From an uncultured bacterium (GTDB lineage Bacteria > Cyanobacteriota > Vampirovibrionia > Gastranaerophilales > Gastranaerophilaceae): DNA of 52,335 nucleotides. Made by a program: the position numbers and the translations under genes. Positions 25,107-34,722 of the stretch are shown in pieces. Numbering within the stretch: the stretch's first letter is position 1; each line of letters begins with the position of its first letter. The stretch is taken from positions 1-52,335 of the forward strand of contig CAJMAX010000002.1 in assembly GCA_905211505.1 (NCBI GenBank). The letters run 5' to 3'. The notes under the pieces were generated by a model that saw only the letters and a program-made list of their open reading frames with translations, searched no databases and was not told where the DNA came from.

Positions 25107-25856
25107 TTACCCCTTGTTGTTCACCCCGTAACCAAACATTGCAAAATCGTATTTTGTCGGATCTTCTGGACAAAATTTCTTTAAATTGTCGGTTAATTCT
25201 ATTACCGCTTTAAAATCATTTGCGTTTCTCGTTAACAAGCCCATTTCTCTTGAGATTCTTGCTACATGAACATCTAATGGAATGAGTAAATCTGATGCCG
25301 GCATAAAATCCCAGATTCCAAAATCAACAGGACCTTTTCTTACCATCCAGCGAAGAAACATGCACATACGCTTCATAGCTCCGCCTTTTTGAGGGTTTGG
25401 TATCATAAAGTAAAAACCTTGCCCTGACGTTTTGCTTGCTCTGGAATAAAAATAATCTGTTACCGGAATAAACATGTTATCTTTGATTTTGTTGTTATAA
25501 CCGTATTTGAACAGTTCTTCCAGTCCGCCGTCTTTAGTGTAAAGTTCTTTTAGTATAGAAAATATTTGTGAAAAATCTTCACTCTTGCCGAACCTGTAGT
25601 TGAAGTCGCCAATTATTTTAGAATCAAAGTTCTGTATAAAATTCAGCGGTTCATTTTGTGCAATATTAAATAACTCATCAAGTTTTTTTGTAAAAACATC
25701 TCTTCTGCCATAAGCAACCAGTGATGCAATAAAACCTGCAATTTCAATGTCCTTTTTTTCTTTAAATTTCTTAGGAAAACGTACAGGATCATCTTTGATA
25801 AAATCTGTGGTTTCGTATGATTCAACAAGCTTGTCAAGTTCGGTTTTTGTTATCAT
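25107..25856 (-). CDS. TIGR02757 (DUF2400) family protein
   Basis: The 249-residue protein matches the TIGR02757/DUF2400 family of unknown function. Recognisable blocks are DPVRFPKKF near the N-terminus, EIAGFIASLVAYGRRD, the central KGGAMKRMCMFLRWMVRKG, and LLIPLDVHVARISREMGL. The last two recall the helix-hairpin-helix DNA glycosylase-like fold, so a nucleic-acid role is possible. AATAAT at 25863-25868 lies 6 nt before the ATG at 25856 with no Shine-Dalgarno, suggesting a leaderless mRNA. It is divergent from rsgA with 80 nt between. Confidence 0.85.
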   Translation of the reverse strand: MITKTELDKLVESYETTDFIKDDPVRFPKKFKEKKDIEIAGFIASLVAYGRRDVFTKKLDELFNIAQNEPLNFIQNFDSKIIGDFNYRFGKSEDFSQIFSILKELYTKDGGLEELFKYGYNNKIKDNMFIPVTDYFYSRASKTSGQGFYFMIPNPQKGGAMKRMCMFLRWMVRKGPVDFGIWDFMPASDLLIPLDVHVARISREMGLLTRNANDFKAVIELTDNLKKFCPEDPTKYDFAMFGYGVNNKG

Positions 25857-25936
25857 ATATAAATTATTGCACAATATAGGTAAAAGTAAATACAATATTT
25901 GCAATGATTTACTCTTTCTAGTAAACTGATTTTATT

Positions 25937-26935
25937 ATGGAAGGACAAATATATAAAATTCATTCTGATTTATACCATGTGCAGTATGAAAATTCTTCGT
26001 ATGAATGTAAAATTCGAGAAGTTTTAAAAAAACAGCGAGAAAAAATTGTCGTGGGTGATTTTGTTGAATTTTGTGATGGTGTAATTTCTAAAATTCTTCC
26101 TAAAAAAACTTATATTCCTCGTCCTTCTGTTGCTAATGTTGATCAAATTGTTGTAGTTTCGGCTTTGAAACATCCTGATTTGGATTTTCATCAACTTAAT
26201 CGATATATCGCTCTTGCAAAATATTATAAAATTCCTACAGCCCTTTGTTTTAATAAAGAAGATTTAGGTTTGGAATCTACAGAACAGGACAGAATTTTGT
26301 CAATTTATGAGCCATTAGGGTATAAAATAGTATTTACTTCTGCATTAGAAAAAAAAGGTATAGAAGATTTTCAAGCTCTTTTAAATGGTAAAGTAAGTGC
26401 ATTGTGCGGGAATTCAGGTGTTGGCAAGTCAAGTCTTATCAATGCTCTTAATCCTAATTTAAATTTAAAAACAAAAGCTGTTAGTGAAAAATTAAATAGA
26501 GGTACTCATACAACAAGACATTGTGAAATTATTAGATTGAACAAAACGTCAAGTATTGTAGATACTCCAGGATTTAGTAATGTGAGATTCGATTTTTTAC
26601 TTCCACAAGATGTGGATTTGTTGTTTGAGGAAATGGTGCAATATAGAGATTTTTGCAAATATGGAAATTGCCTTCATATAAATGAGGATGGCTGTGAAGT
26701 TTTAAAAAATATTGAGTATATTGATGAATCCAGATATGAAAGTTATATAGAATTTGTCAATGAGGCAATTGAATATAAGGAAAAAGTTAAGTATAACGGT
26801 GTGAAACAAGAAACTGCCCGTAAGTTCAAAAATAATAAAGTCTATGTTAAAATCAGTGATAAAAAACGTCAGGCTTCTCGCAATACAAGAAAACAGATGT
26901 TATATAAGGAATATGAAAACAATGCAGATGAATGA
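25937..26935 (+). CDS. rsgA: Small-subunit-dependent ribosome GTPase RsgA
   Basis: RsgA checks late 30S subunit maturation by GTP hydrolysis. The 332-residue protein has the N-terminal OB fold and a circularly permuted GTPase: G4 CFNKEDL first, then G1 GNSGVGKSSLIN, then VDTPGFS. The C-terminal zinc-binding cysteine/histidine cluster CKYGNCLHINEDGC follows. Length and order match the family. No clear Shine-Dalgarno precedes the ATG. The 3' end overlaps the downstream polyprenyl synthase start by 14 nt, indicating one mRNA. Confidence 0.94.
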   Translation: MEGQIYKIHSDLYHVQYENSSYECKIREVLKKQREKIVVGDFVEFCDGVISKILPKKTYIPRPSVANVDQIVVVSALKHPDLDFHQLNRYIALAKYYKIPTALCFNKEDLGLESTEQDRILSIYEPLGYKIVFTSALEKKGIEDFQALLNGKVSALCGNSGVGKSSLINALNPNLNLKTKAVSEKLNRGTHTTRHCEIIRLNKTSSIVDTPGFSNVRFDFLLPQDVDLLFEEMVQYRDFCKYGNCLHINEDGCEVLKNIEYIDESRYESYIEFVNEAIEYKEKVKYNGVKQETARKFKNNKVYVKISDKKRQASRNTRKQMLYKEYENNADE

Positions 26936-27821
26936 TTATGTAGATTTGGTTAATAGTAAGTTAAATGAATATATTCCGATTGAATATCCCGAAAATATAT
27001 TTAAATCGATGAAATACACTGTTACGCTTCCTGGTAAAAGATTGAGACCTGCAATGTGTTTGGAAACCTGCAGGATGCTTGGCGGTGATATTGAGGATGC
27101 TATACCGACAGCTTGTGCAATTGAAATGCTGCATGCTCAAACATTGATTCATGATGATTTACCTTGCATGGATAATGATAATTATCGTAGAGGTAAACTG
27201 ACGAATCATAAAGTTTTTGGGGAAGCTGTTGCGGTTCTTGCCGGTGATGCTCTTTTAACATATGCACCTTTGGTAATAACAAGGTACTCAAAAGATTTAA
27301 AACCTTCTATATTAATACGTGTTTTAAACGAATATTTTCATTTTGCGGGTGCTGAAGGTGTTATAGCTGGACAGGTTGTTGATATAGAGTCTGAGGGTAA
27401 ATATTTAGATTTCTCAAACGAAGATTCCCGAATTGAGTGTAGTAAAGTATTAGAATATTTGCATATTCATAAAACTTCCGATTTATTTCAGCTGGCAATG
27501 AGAGCTGGGGCTATTATTGCAGGAGCAGATGATGAAAAACTAAATGCCGTTACAGACTTTGCCAAGGCTTTTGGACTTGCTTTCCAGATAGCAGATGATA
27601 TTTTAGATGAGATTTCAACTTTTGAAGAAATGGGCAAGACGCTCGGAAAAGATAAAGCTGAGGGAAAATTAACTTATGTTTCTTTATATGGTTTGGATGA
27701 AGCGAAATGTAAACTTTCTTGCCTATTTAAAAAATGCCATGATATAATGAGAGAACAAAGTTTTGAATCAGAATTATTCAAAGATATTATTAAAAATATA
27801 AATAAGAGAGTAGGTATATAA
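26922..27821 (+). CDS. ispA: Polyprenyl (farnesyl/geranylgeranyl) diphosphate synthase
   Basis: The enzyme condenses isopentenyl diphosphate with allylic diphosphates to make C15-C20 prenyl diphosphates. The 299-residue protein has the first Asp-rich motif DDLPCMD, the second in AFQIADDILD, and the conserved GKRLRPAMCLE and GEAVAVLAGDALL blocks. Several ATGs cluster at the start (26913, 26922, 26928); 26922 has AAGGA about 11 nt upstream and the choice is uncertain. It lies between rsgA and a DUF212 gene, overlapping both. The pairing with DUF212 resembles the crtE neighbourhood I recall in cyanobacteria. Chain length cannot be fixed by eye. Confidence 0.9.
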   Translation: MQMNDYVDLVNSKLNEYIPIEYPENIFKSMKYTVTLPGKRLRPAMCLETCRMLGGDIEDAIPTACAIEMLHAQTLIHDDLPCMDNDNYRRGKLTNHKVFGEAVAVLAGDALLTYAPLVITRYSKDLKPSILIRVLNEYFHFAGAEGVIAGQVVDIESEGKYLDFSNEDSRIECSKVLEYLHIHKTSDLFQLAMRAGAIIAGADDEKLNAVTDFAKAFGLAFQIADDILDEISTFEEMGKTLGKDKAEGKLTYVSLYGLDEAKCKLSCLFKKCHDIMREQSFESELFKDIIKNINKRVGI

Positions 27822-28297
27822 TGTTTTTAGATGTGTTTAGAAATACAATAGCAAATAATGGCTATGAGGTAATTCTTTGTGGTATAGCATCTGCTTTTTG
27901 TGCTCAAGTTATTAAATTTATTTTATTTACGATAAAGAGTAAAAAGGTTAATTTTAAAATATTTTCAACTACAGGCGGTATGCCTAGTTCTCATTCCGCA
28001 GGGGTAATGGGGTTATCTACTGTTGTTGGAATTTTAGAAGGTTATGATTCTATTATATTTGCAGTATCATTAGGAGTTTCCTTGATTATAATGTACGATG
28101 CTGCAGGTTTAAGACGTGCGGCAGGAAAAACAGCAGCTTGCCTAAATCGTATGATGGAAGATTTTTATCACCATGATTTGCAATCTGTCGGTGGAAAATT
28201 AAAAGAGCTTTTGGGGCATACTCCTTTAGAAGTTTTTGTAGGTGCAATTTTTGGTATTTGTTTTGCTTACGGTTTCCATCACTTAGTTACAGGTTAG
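27821..28297 (+). CDS. Divergent PAP2 family (DUF212) membrane protein
   Basis: The 158-residue protein has the DUF212 signature: GGMPSSHSAGVMGLSTVVG around residues 49-67, MYDAAGLRRAAGK, and LLGHTPLEVFVGAIFG near the C-terminus. Hydrophobic segments suggest three to four membrane spans. The family is related to acid phosphatase/haloperoxidase PAP2 proteins, so a lipid phosphate substrate such as a prenyl diphosphate is plausible given the gene just upstream. Its ATG shares one base with the stop of the prenyl synthase (TAATG), so they are coupled. A terminator follows. Confidence 0.88.
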   Translation: MFLDVFRNTIANNGYEVILCGIASAFCAQVIKFILFTIKSKKVNFKIFSTTGGMPSSHSAGVMGLSTVVGILEGYDSIIFAVSLGVSLIIMYDAAGLRRAAGKTAACLNRMMEDFYHHDLQSVGGKLKELLGHTPLEVFVGAIFGICFAYGFHHLVTG

Positions 28298-28310
28298 GAC
28301 ATATTTGAAT

Positions 28311-28345
28311 AAAAAAGAGCGTAGGTTGTTGCCTGCGCTCTTTTT
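28311..28345 (+). terminator. Intrinsic terminator after the DUF212 gene
   Basis: GAGCGTAGG/CCTGCGCTC stem (one G-T pair) flanked by A and T runs. Confidence 0.88.
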
Positions 28346-28429
28346 GAATTTTAATATTATATATCTTTATATAATATTGAAAAAGATATTTGAATTTTGT
28401 ACAATAATCCTAAACAAAAGGAGTATTGT

Positions 28430-29146
28430 ATGGACGAAATGCAAAAGCGTATATTAATTGTTGATGATGATGATGAAATTAGAGAACTCTTAGAATTCGA
28501 TGTACGCAGCAGCGGATATTTTGTCGATACAGCAACAGATGGTTTAGAAGGGTTAAATAAGGCTTTAAACAATACTTATGATTTGATTTTATTAGATGTA
28601 ATGATGCCTAAGATGAATGGTTTTGATGTTTGCAAGAATATAAGACAGGCAAAACTTTCGATTCCAGTATTAATGTTAACTGCAAAAGGTACAATTGATG
28701 ATAAAACAACAGGTTTTGACTGTGGTGCGGATGATTATTTGGTTAAGCCGTTTGATATCCAAGAGGTATTGTTAAGGATAAGAGTGTTGCTTCGTCGTAA
28801 TTCTGTGAATATTGATGAGTCCCCATTATCGAATGAAATATTGCATTGCGGTGATATTGAGATTTTTCCTGAGTCGCTTGAGTCTGTTATTGTTAATAAA
28901 AAAGTTAAGCTTACACCTACAGAATTCGAAATTTTGTATTGCTTGCTTCAGCATTTTAATCATCCTGTGACCTTGGCAACATTATTAGATGAAGTTTGGG
29001 GGTATGACAGCAACGAAGATGTTCGAATGCTTAGAGTTCATGTTGGGGGATTGAGAAATAAAATTGAACCAAATGCAAAAGAACCAAAGTATCTACATAC
29101 AGTGACAAATGTCGGATATAAGTTAACTCCGTTTGCGCAAGATTAA
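28430..29146 (+). CDS. OmpR-family response regulator
   Basis: The 238-residue regulator has a receiver domain (ILIVDDDDEIREL, phospho-acceptor Asp56 in LLDVMMPKMNG, and the conserved Lys in DYLVKPFD). A C-terminal winged-helix DNA-binding domain follows (KLTPTEFEILYCLLQH, EDVRMLRVHVGGLRNKIEP, YLHTVTNVGYKL). The ATG at 28430 has AAAGGAG 6 nt upstream; the frame is open 33 nt earlier without an RBS. The sensor kinase starts 2 nt after the stop, so they form a cognate pair. The signal and target genes are not evident. Confidence 0.93.
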   Translation: MDEMQKRILIVDDDDEIRELLEFDVRSSGYFVDTATDGLEGLNKALNNTYDLILLDVMMPKMNGFDVCKNIRQAKLSIPVLMLTAKGTIDDKTTGFDCGADDYLVKPFDIQEVLLRIRVLLRRNSVNIDESPLSNEILHCGDIEIFPESLESVIVNKKVKLTPTEFEILYCLLQHFNHPVTLATLLDEVWGYDSNEDVRMLRVHVGGLRNKIEPNAKEPKYLHTVTNVGYKLTPFAQD

Positions 29147-29148
29147 AT

Positions 29149-30831
29149 ATGAAAAAATACGAATTAAAAAAATTAAAAATTATTGAACAAATAGCAATAG
29201 TCTTTTTTATTGCGGTTGTTATTCCCATGTCTATAAGTGGTTTTATTATTAATAATATTAACCAGCAGTCAGTACGCCATCAGCTTAGAGAATCTGCGAT
29301 TTTAGTGGCAAGCATGGTATCTGATGAAATCGATTTTTTCTTAAAAACAAATGAGACAACTTTAGCTCAAATTGCAGATACTTTAGAGTATCTTCCATCA
29401 AATAAATTGAAGGAAAAGTTTATAAAAGATGTGGCAAAAAAATATCCAAATTGTGAAGATATTATAATTGTACGAAATCCGGATGAGCTTGAAAAAGTCA
29501 CTGACGACGCGTATATTAATGAAAAACCTATTTTGTCCACTCAGATGCGAGATGGTGCTTTTCTTGTAATTATTTTTAGTGCTAAAAATTGGGATAATCA
29601 ATTATTTAAGTCGCTGGAAAATGATAACAGGCAAGTTTATATAATGGATAAAAACAATCATTTAATATCTTCCCATAATTTTACGCCGGAAGTATTTAAA
29701 GAAACTCTTGATTTGTTACCAAAAGATTTGGCAGTAGAGGCTCCAGTTATTTTTGGAGATGAAAAAAATCAGCCTATAGTGTATTTACATCGTACAAATC
29801 CTGATTTGACAATTGTTGTGAATACAACTGAAAATATTGCAAAACACGCAATTCTTGATAACAGAGTAAAAATTATTCTGTCAGTTTTGACTGCAATTCT
29901 ATCGATGATGGTCTTAATTGGGTTTTATATTTATTATTTATACATAAATATGAGGCAGTTGTTTAAAGCAGTAATAGCTCTTTCTAAAGGGAATTATCAA
30001 CGCCAGATTCGTCTGCTGACAACATCATTTACTCCATATGAAATTGTATTTCTTGCAAATGAATTTAATAACATGGCCTCAGAAATTCATAAATCGTATA
30101 AAGAGTTAAAACGTAAAAATAAAGAACTGAAAGAATTGAATGAGTTTCGTTCTAATCTATTGGATACAGTTAGTCATGAATTAAGGACACCACTGACAAG
30201 TATTCAAGGGTATACTTCTCGTCTTATGAGGCAAGATATTGTTATTGACGATGAAACAAAGCAAAAATCGTTGCGTATTATAAAAGAGCAATCAGAACGT
30301 TTGAAAAGATTAATTGAAGATTTGCTTACTATTCCTGATATAGAGGGAATGCGACTGCGTACAGAATGTACAAATGTCTGGTTGAGTGAAGTTCTGGAGC
30401 AAGCTGAATTGCTCCTGCGTAAACGTGATGGACGTGATATTGTCGTTAATTTGGATAAGAATTTTCCAGCAGTGTATGCAGACAAAGGACGTTTAGAACA
30501 GGTGTTTGTTAACTTATATGAAAATGCTATTAAATATTCTTATCCAGATACTCCAATTATTGTGGATACAAATTTTGATAATGGAAAAGCCTGTATAACT
30601 GTAAAGAATTTCTGTGATAAGATTTCGGATAAAACATTGGCTACATTGTTCCAAAAATTTGTAAGGTTGGATGATAATATGACAAGAACTACCCGCGGTA
30701 CAGGATTAGGGTTGTTTATAGTAAAAGGACTTGTCGAAGCAATGGAAGGGACTATTGAATTGTCATCAACAGAAGAGTATGGGTTCTGTGCAACTATAAA
30801 GTTAAATCTTGCGAAAGAAGATCTGGAATGA
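29149..30831 (+). CDS. Membrane sensor histidine kinase
   Basis: The 560-residue kinase has one membrane helix at about 10-35, an extracytoplasmic sensor domain (about 36-240), a second helix at about 243-268, a HAMP linker, a HisKA domain with His343 in DTVSHELRTPLTS, and an HATPase domain. The N box NLYENAIKYS and G2 box RGTGLGLFIV are intact. The G1 box, usually D-x-G-x-G-I, reads NFCDKI, a variant like that of some known active kinases. The gene is translated next to its regulator and shares an ATGA overlap with tadA, so all three are probably one transcript. Confidence 0.9.
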   Translation: MKKYELKKLKIIEQIAIVFFIAVVIPMSISGFIINNINQQSVRHQLRESAILVASMVSDEIDFFLKTNETTLAQIADTLEYLPSNKLKEKFIKDVAKKYPNCEDIIIVRNPDELEKVTDDAYINEKPILSTQMRDGAFLVIIFSAKNWDNQLFKSLENDNRQVYIMDKNNHLISSHNFTPEVFKETLDLLPKDLAVEAPVIFGDEKNQPIVYLHRTNPDLTIVVNTTENIAKHAILDNRVKIILSVLTAILSMMVLIGFYIYYLYINMRQLFKAVIALSKGNYQRQIRLLTTSFTPYEIVFLANEFNNMASEIHKSYKELKRKNKELKELNEFRSNLLDTVSHELRTPLTSIQGYTSRLMRQDIVIDDETKQKSLRIIKEQSERLKRLIEDLLTIPDIEGMRLRTECTNVWLSEVLEQAELLLRKRDGRDIVVNLDKNFPAVYADKGRLEQVFVNLYENAIKYSYPDTPIIVDTNFDNGKACITVKNFCDKISDKTLATLFQKFVRLDDNMTRTTRGTGLGLFIVKGLVEAMEGTIELSSTEEYGFCATIKLNLAKEDLE

Positions 30832-31265
30832 TAAATAATTTTATGGAAGCAGCAATACAAGAAGCCTTAAAAGCTGATTTGGATGTTCCTGTTGGAGCTG
30901 TGGTTGTCAGACATGGTAAAATTATAAGCAAGGCTCATAATACCAGAGAAAAAGATAATGATGTGACTGCGCACGCCGAAATCCTTGCAATTCGTCGAGC
31001 AGAACAAGTTTTGAATAATTGGAGACTAGAGGATTGTGATCTATATGTTACTCTGGAACCTTGTCCGATGTGCGGCTGGGCTGTATTGCAATCCAGAATA
31101 AGAAATTTATATTTTGGAAGTTATGACGTAAATTATGGCGCATTTTGTTCGAAATTTAATTTGCGAAAACTGGCTGTCGGTTCAAAGCTCAAAGTTTATG
31201 GCGGGATAAAAGAGTATGAATGCGATAATTTGTTGAGAAGCTTTTTTGAAAAGTTACGCGATTAA
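30828..31265 (+). CDS. tadA: tRNA-specific adenosine deaminase
   Basis: TadA deaminates A34 to inosine in tRNA anticodons. The 145-residue protein has the cytidine-deaminase zinc site: HAE (residues 51-53, in VTAHAEILA) and PCPMC (in LEPCPMCGWAVLQS), with the conserved VPVGAVVV strand near the N-terminus. The start overlaps the kinase stop by 4 nt (ATGA). The stop overlaps the convergent DciA-like gene by 4 nt. The family also contains guanine deaminases, but TadA fits best. Confidence 0.88.
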   Translation: MINNFMEAAIQEALKADLDVPVGAVVVRHGKIISKAHNTREKDNDVTAHAEILAIRRAEQVLNNWRLEDCDLYVTLEPCPMCGWAVLQSRIRNLYFGSYDVNYGAFCSKFNLRKLAVGSKLKVYGGIKEYECDNLLRSFFEKLRD

Positions 31266-31603
31266 TTACTTTTTTCTTCGTCTATCCACTTTTTAGCATC
31301 AAATCTTAAATCTGTTAATTTCATATGCAGTGATTCTACGTATGGCTTGAATTTTACCAGCAGCTGGGTTTTTCTTAACATTAATTCTTGAGCTACAGTT
31401 GGTGTTTTGCAGGCAATAACCATTATTGAACCTTTAATCATTGAATATGGTTTTGAATTCTGTGCGAATTTTTCGCCTGCAACTTTTCTCCAGAATTTAC
31501 ACAAATTAGCTCTAGTAATGGCTTTTCTTATTTCGGCTCGCTCCATAAGTTTTGCAATTATTTCGTCCATGTTTTGAAATTTCGTGTATAAAATTTTTTT
31601 CAT
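31262..31603 (-). CDS. DUF721/DciA-like protein
   Basis: The 113-residue protein matches the DUF721 pattern: WRKVAGEKFAQNSKPYSMIKG, MVIACKTPTVAQEL, then LLVKFKPYVESLHMKLTDLRFD. DciA is the ancestral replicative helicase loader in many bacteria, so this is a candidate loader for DnaB. Shortness and the basic C-terminal region fit. No Shine-Dalgarno is seen; starts at 31603 or M12 (31570) are both possible. The 37-nt gap to nrnA must hold both divergent promoters. Assignment as DciA is an inference from the domain. Confidence 0.7.
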   Translation of the reverse strand: MKKILYTKFQNMDEIIAKLMERAEIRKAITRANLCKFWRKVAGEKFAQNSKPYSMIKGSIMVIACKTPTVAQELMLRKTQLLVKFKPYVESLHMKLTDLRFDAKKWIDEEKSN

Positions 31604-31606
31604 ATT

Positions 31607-31634
31607 TTGTATCCGGGCTTTTTTGTGTTAAAAT
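31607..31634 (+). promoter_or_regulatory. Promoter of nrnA
   Basis: TTGTAT, 16 nt, then TAAAAT (31629-31634), which lies exactly 6 nt before the nrnA ATG. This predicts a leaderless mRNA. Confidence 0.6.
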
Positions 31635-31640
31635 CTGGAA

Positions 31641-32612
31641 ATGACCATTGAGCAATTAGATATTAGCATAAAAAATTCTAAAAATGTATTATTAGTGTCT
31701 CACATTAATCCTGATGGTGATACTTTGGGTTCGATGTGCGGCTTGTACTCCTTAATAAAAGATAATTATAAGAATAAATGTGATATGGTTGCGATATCAA
31801 AAATTCCGTCGACATATCTATTTTTACCATATATATCTGAAGTTAGAGATATTGAAGATTTCGATTTGTCGAGAGAATACGATTTAGTTATAAATTTAGA
31901 TGTTGCGGCTTTGGATAGATGTGGCGATGCTCAGATTTTGTTTAATAAAGCAAAGAAAACAATAAATATTGACCACCACGAAACAAATATAAATTATGGA
32001 AATTTGAATTTTGTTGAATCTGAAGCTTCTGCAACGGCAGAAGTTATAGTGGGACTTTCTCAAAGTTTAAATTGGAAAATCTCTAATGATACTGCTGTTT
32101 GTTTGTATACCGGTATAATGACAGATACCGGGTGTTTTAGGTTTTCTAATACAACACAAAAAACAATGGAATATGCGGGTAAATTATTGTCTTACGGAGT
32201 TCAGCCATCTGTGATTTATCAAAAGTGTTATGAATCTAATTCTAAAGATATGGTTTTATTTCAGAGTTATTGCGTAAATAAGACAAAGTTTTTGAATAAT
32301 GATAAAATAGCCTATACGGTTGTATATAAAAAAGATTTAGAAAAATATAATTATAATGGTGAAGATTTCACCGATGGTTTGACTGAAAAATTAAGGGCGA
32401 TACAATCAACAGAAATAGCATTTGTGGTAAAAGAGTTGAATGCGACTACTTCAAAATTGTCAATGAGAAGTAAAAATTTGAATATTGCAAATGTTTGTTC
32501 TGCATTTGGCGGTGGTGGACATAAGCTCGCTGCAGGAGCAGTTATAAGGGCTAAAGTCGAAGATTCTGTAAAAATGATATTGGAAGAAATTTCAAAGCAA
32601 AAATTATGTTAA
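31641..32612 (+). CDS. nrnA: DHH/DHHA1 phosphoesterase, NrnA-like oligoribonuclease/pAp phosphatase
   Basis: NrnA-type enzymes degrade short RNA oligomers and dephosphorylate 3'-phosphoadenosine 5'-phosphate. The 323-residue protein has the N-terminal SHINPDGDTLGSM (motif I), NLDVAALDR, the DHH motif in INIDHHETN, and a C-terminal DHHA1 domain with FGGGGHKLAAGA. Length matches. It has its own promoter 6 nt upstream and overlaps the next gene by 7 nt. Confidence 0.92.
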   Translation: MTIEQLDISIKNSKNVLLVSHINPDGDTLGSMCGLYSLIKDNYKNKCDMVAISKIPSTYLFLPYISEVRDIEDFDLSREYDLVINLDVAALDRCGDAQILFNKAKKTINIDHHETNINYGNLNFVESEASATAEVIVGLSQSLNWKISNDTAVCLYTGIMTDTGCFRFSNTTQKTMEYAGKLLSYGVQPSVIYQKCYESNSKDMVLFQSYCVNKTKFLNNDKIAYTVVYKKDLEKYNYNGEDFTDGLTEKLRAIQSTEIAFVVKELNATTSKLSMRSKNLNIANVCSAFGGGGHKLAAGAVIRAKVEDSVKMILEEISKQKLC

Positions 32613-33523
32613 AAAAACTACTTAAAAATAAATACATGAGGGTGCTTGTAAGGCTGGTTAATTCAATAATCAAAAATGATTTTTACGGAATGGCTGCTGA
32701 AATGGGCTTTATGCTTGTTGTTGGGATTTTTCCTTTTATGTTATTTTTAATGGCTATTTTTGGCTGGTTAGGAAACCGTTCATATTTTGATTCTATTTTG
32801 CATGTTTTGTCAAATATAATGCCTCAGCAAGCTATGAATTTGTTAAAGTCGGTTCTTGAAGAAACTATGATTTTTGATCACGGACAGCTCCTTGCGATTA
32901 TTGGTATTATAACAACCATTGTTCTTTCAACAAATGGTGTTGCTGTTGTCTTGAAAGGTTTGAACAGGGCTTATAAAGTTGAGGAAACAAGAAGTTTTAT
33001 TTATACAAGAATATTATCGTTCTTGATGGTTTTTGTTAATATTCTGGTTTTGTTTTTAACAATTAATATAATTATTTTTGGTAAAGTTATTATAATGTTT
33101 TTAGTTGCACATTTTGGAATGTCGAAAGCTGTAGCTATAACAATATTGACGCTGCGTTGGCCTGTTTCATTTTTGGCATTATATGTGATGGCATTTTTAA
33201 GTTATTATATTTTACCAGATCTGAAAGGAAATGAAACTTTTAAAAGGAGAAGTGCGCTCCCTGGAACTATATTTTTTACTACATTCTGGTTAGTTGGCTC
33301 TTGGGGATTTTCGATTTACGTAAACAATTTAAGTACATATAATATGGTTTATGGTACAATCGGCGCGTTTTTTATTCTGATGATATGGATTTATTATACT
33401 TCAATTTTGCTTTTAATCGGCGGAGAAATAAATTCACAAGTTTATAATAGATTGGCAAATAAATCTAACGAAATAAGAGAAGAAATTGCCGCATTACGTT
33501 TACAGAATACCAAGAAAAATTAG
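32606..33523 (+). CDS. YihY/BrkB-family inner-membrane protein
   Basis: A 305-residue protein with six hydrophobic helices and the family motifs: AAEMGFMLVVGIFPFMLFLMAI near the N-terminus, GVAVVLKGLNRAYKVEETRS in the middle, and YGTIGAFFILMIWIYYTSILLLIGGEIN near the C-terminus. The family, once annotated as RNase BN, is a membrane protein group of uncertain function. It overlaps nrnA by 7 nt and is probably translated with it. Confidence 0.9.
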   Translation: MLKKLLKNKYMRVLVRLVNSIIKNDFYGMAAEMGFMLVVGIFPFMLFLMAIFGWLGNRSYFDSILHVLSNIMPQQAMNLLKSVLEETMIFDHGQLLAIIGIITTIVLSTNGVAVVLKGLNRAYKVEETRSFIYTRILSFLMVFVNILVLFLTINIIIFGKVIIMFLVAHFGMSKAVAITILTLRWPVSFLALYVMAFLSYYILPDLKGNETFKRRSALPGTIFFTTFWLVGSWGFSIYVNNLSTYNMVYGTIGAFFILMIWIYYTSILLLIGGEINSQVYNRLANKSNEIREEIAALRLQNTKKN

Positions 33524-33594
33524 TTATATTTGCTTATAAGATAGGGTATGTTATTTCATTTATTTTACAAATGTAGTCTTGTTATGATGAAAGA

Positions 33595-33623
33595 TTGTAA
33601 AATTTTCATGTTCTTGTTATTAT
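33595..33623 (+). promoter_or_regulatory. Promoter of prfA with leaderless start
   Basis: TTGTAA (33595-33600), 17 nt, TATTAT (33618-33623), then 6 nt and ATG. There is no Shine-Dalgarno. This is the best-formed leaderless promoter in the window. Confidence 0.65.
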
Positions 33624-33629
33624 GCAGTT

Positions 33630-34712
33630 ATGAAAGATATGTTAGATAAAATTCTTCAAATTGAGAAGAAATATAAAGAATTAGGTGAAACCTTATCAGA
33701 TCCTGCTGTAATTCAGGATTATAACAAATTCAGGGACCTTTCCAAACAGCGCAAAGCTATGGAAGAAACTGTTGAGTTGTATTATGAATGGAAAAAAACA
33801 ACAGAAGCCATAGATGATGCAAAACAAATGCTTCACGAAGAAAAAGATGATGAAATGCGTCAATTTTTAAAAGCTGAAATTGAAGCTAATGAAGAAAAGA
33901 TACCTGTTTTTGAAGAAAAAATGAAAGTATTGTTGTTGCCGCGAGATCCTATGGATGACAAGGATATTATGTTAGAAATCAGAGGCGGTGCAGGTGGCGA
34001 TGAGGCAAATATATTTGCCGGTGATTTGATGCGTATGTACTTAAGATACGCTGATAAAATGGGCTGGCAAACTCAAATTCTTAGTAAAACTGATTGTGAA
34101 GCAGGCGGTGTTTCAGAAGTTATTATTTCTATGAAAGGGGATAGTATATATTCCCGTTTGAAATATGAGTCAGGTGTTCATAGAGTACAAAGGGTTCCTG
34201 CTACAGAATCTCAAGGTCGTGTTCATACCTCAACAGCTACAGTTGCTGTTATGCCACAGGTTGATGATGTTGAAGTTAACCTTAATATGAATGATGTTGA
34301 AATTACAACAGCAAGATCTGGTGGCGCAGGCGGGCAAAACGTAAACAAAGTAGAAACCGCGGCCAGAGTTTTTCACAAACCTACAGGAATAATGATTTTC
34401 TGTACAGAAGAACGTTCGCAATTGCAAAATAAAGAACGAGCATTGGAAATTCTGAAAGCAAAACTTTATGATATGGAAGTTCAAAAGCAAACTCAGGAAA
34501 TTACTGACTTGAGGCGTTCTCAGGTTGGTTCCGGAGATAGATCTGAACGAATAAGAACATATAATTTCCCTCAAGGACGTCTAACAGACCATAGGTTGAA
34601 TCATAATTTGAATGTATGGACTGTAATTGATGGTGAATTGGATGAACTTATTGATATGCTTGTTGAATACGACCAAAAATTAAAGTTAGAAAAATTAGCA
34701 CAGGTACAGTAG
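33630..34712 (+). CDS. prfA: Peptide chain release factor 1
   Basis: RF1 releases peptides at UAA and UAG codons. The 360-residue protein has the RF1 stop-reading tripeptide in [14 protein letters not shown] and the peptidyl-hydrolysis GGQ at residues 234-236 ([15 protein letters not shown]). Length and [16 protein letters not shown] near the C-terminus match. The transcript appears leaderless. It heads the block prfA-ylxR-infB. hemK (prmC), the usual methyltransferase partner, is not adjacent. Confidence 0.96.
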   Translation: MKDMLDKILQIEKKYKELGETLSDPAVIQDYNKFRDLSKQRKAMEETVELYYEWKKTTEAIDDAKQMLHEEKDDEMRQFLKAEIEANEEKIPVFEEKMKVLLLPRDPMDDKDIMLEIRGGAGGDEANIFAGDLMRMYLRYADKMGWQTQILSKTDCEAGGVSEVIISMKGDSIYSRLKYESGVHRVQRVPATESQGRVHTSTATVAVMPQVDDVEVNLNMNDVEITTARSGGAGGQNVNKVETAARVFHKPTGIMIFCTEERSQLQNKERALEILKAKLYDMEVQKQTQEITDLRRSQVGSGDRSERIRTYNFPQGRLTDHRLNHNLNVWTVIDGELDELIDMLVEYDQKLKLEKLAQVQ

Positions 34713-34722
34713 GAGATATTAA

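Noticed and set aside
30573..30640. Inactive histidine kinase because of the altered G1 box
   Set aside because: Some active kinases carry N-type G1 variants, and the His, N and G2 boxes are intact, so loss of function is not supported.
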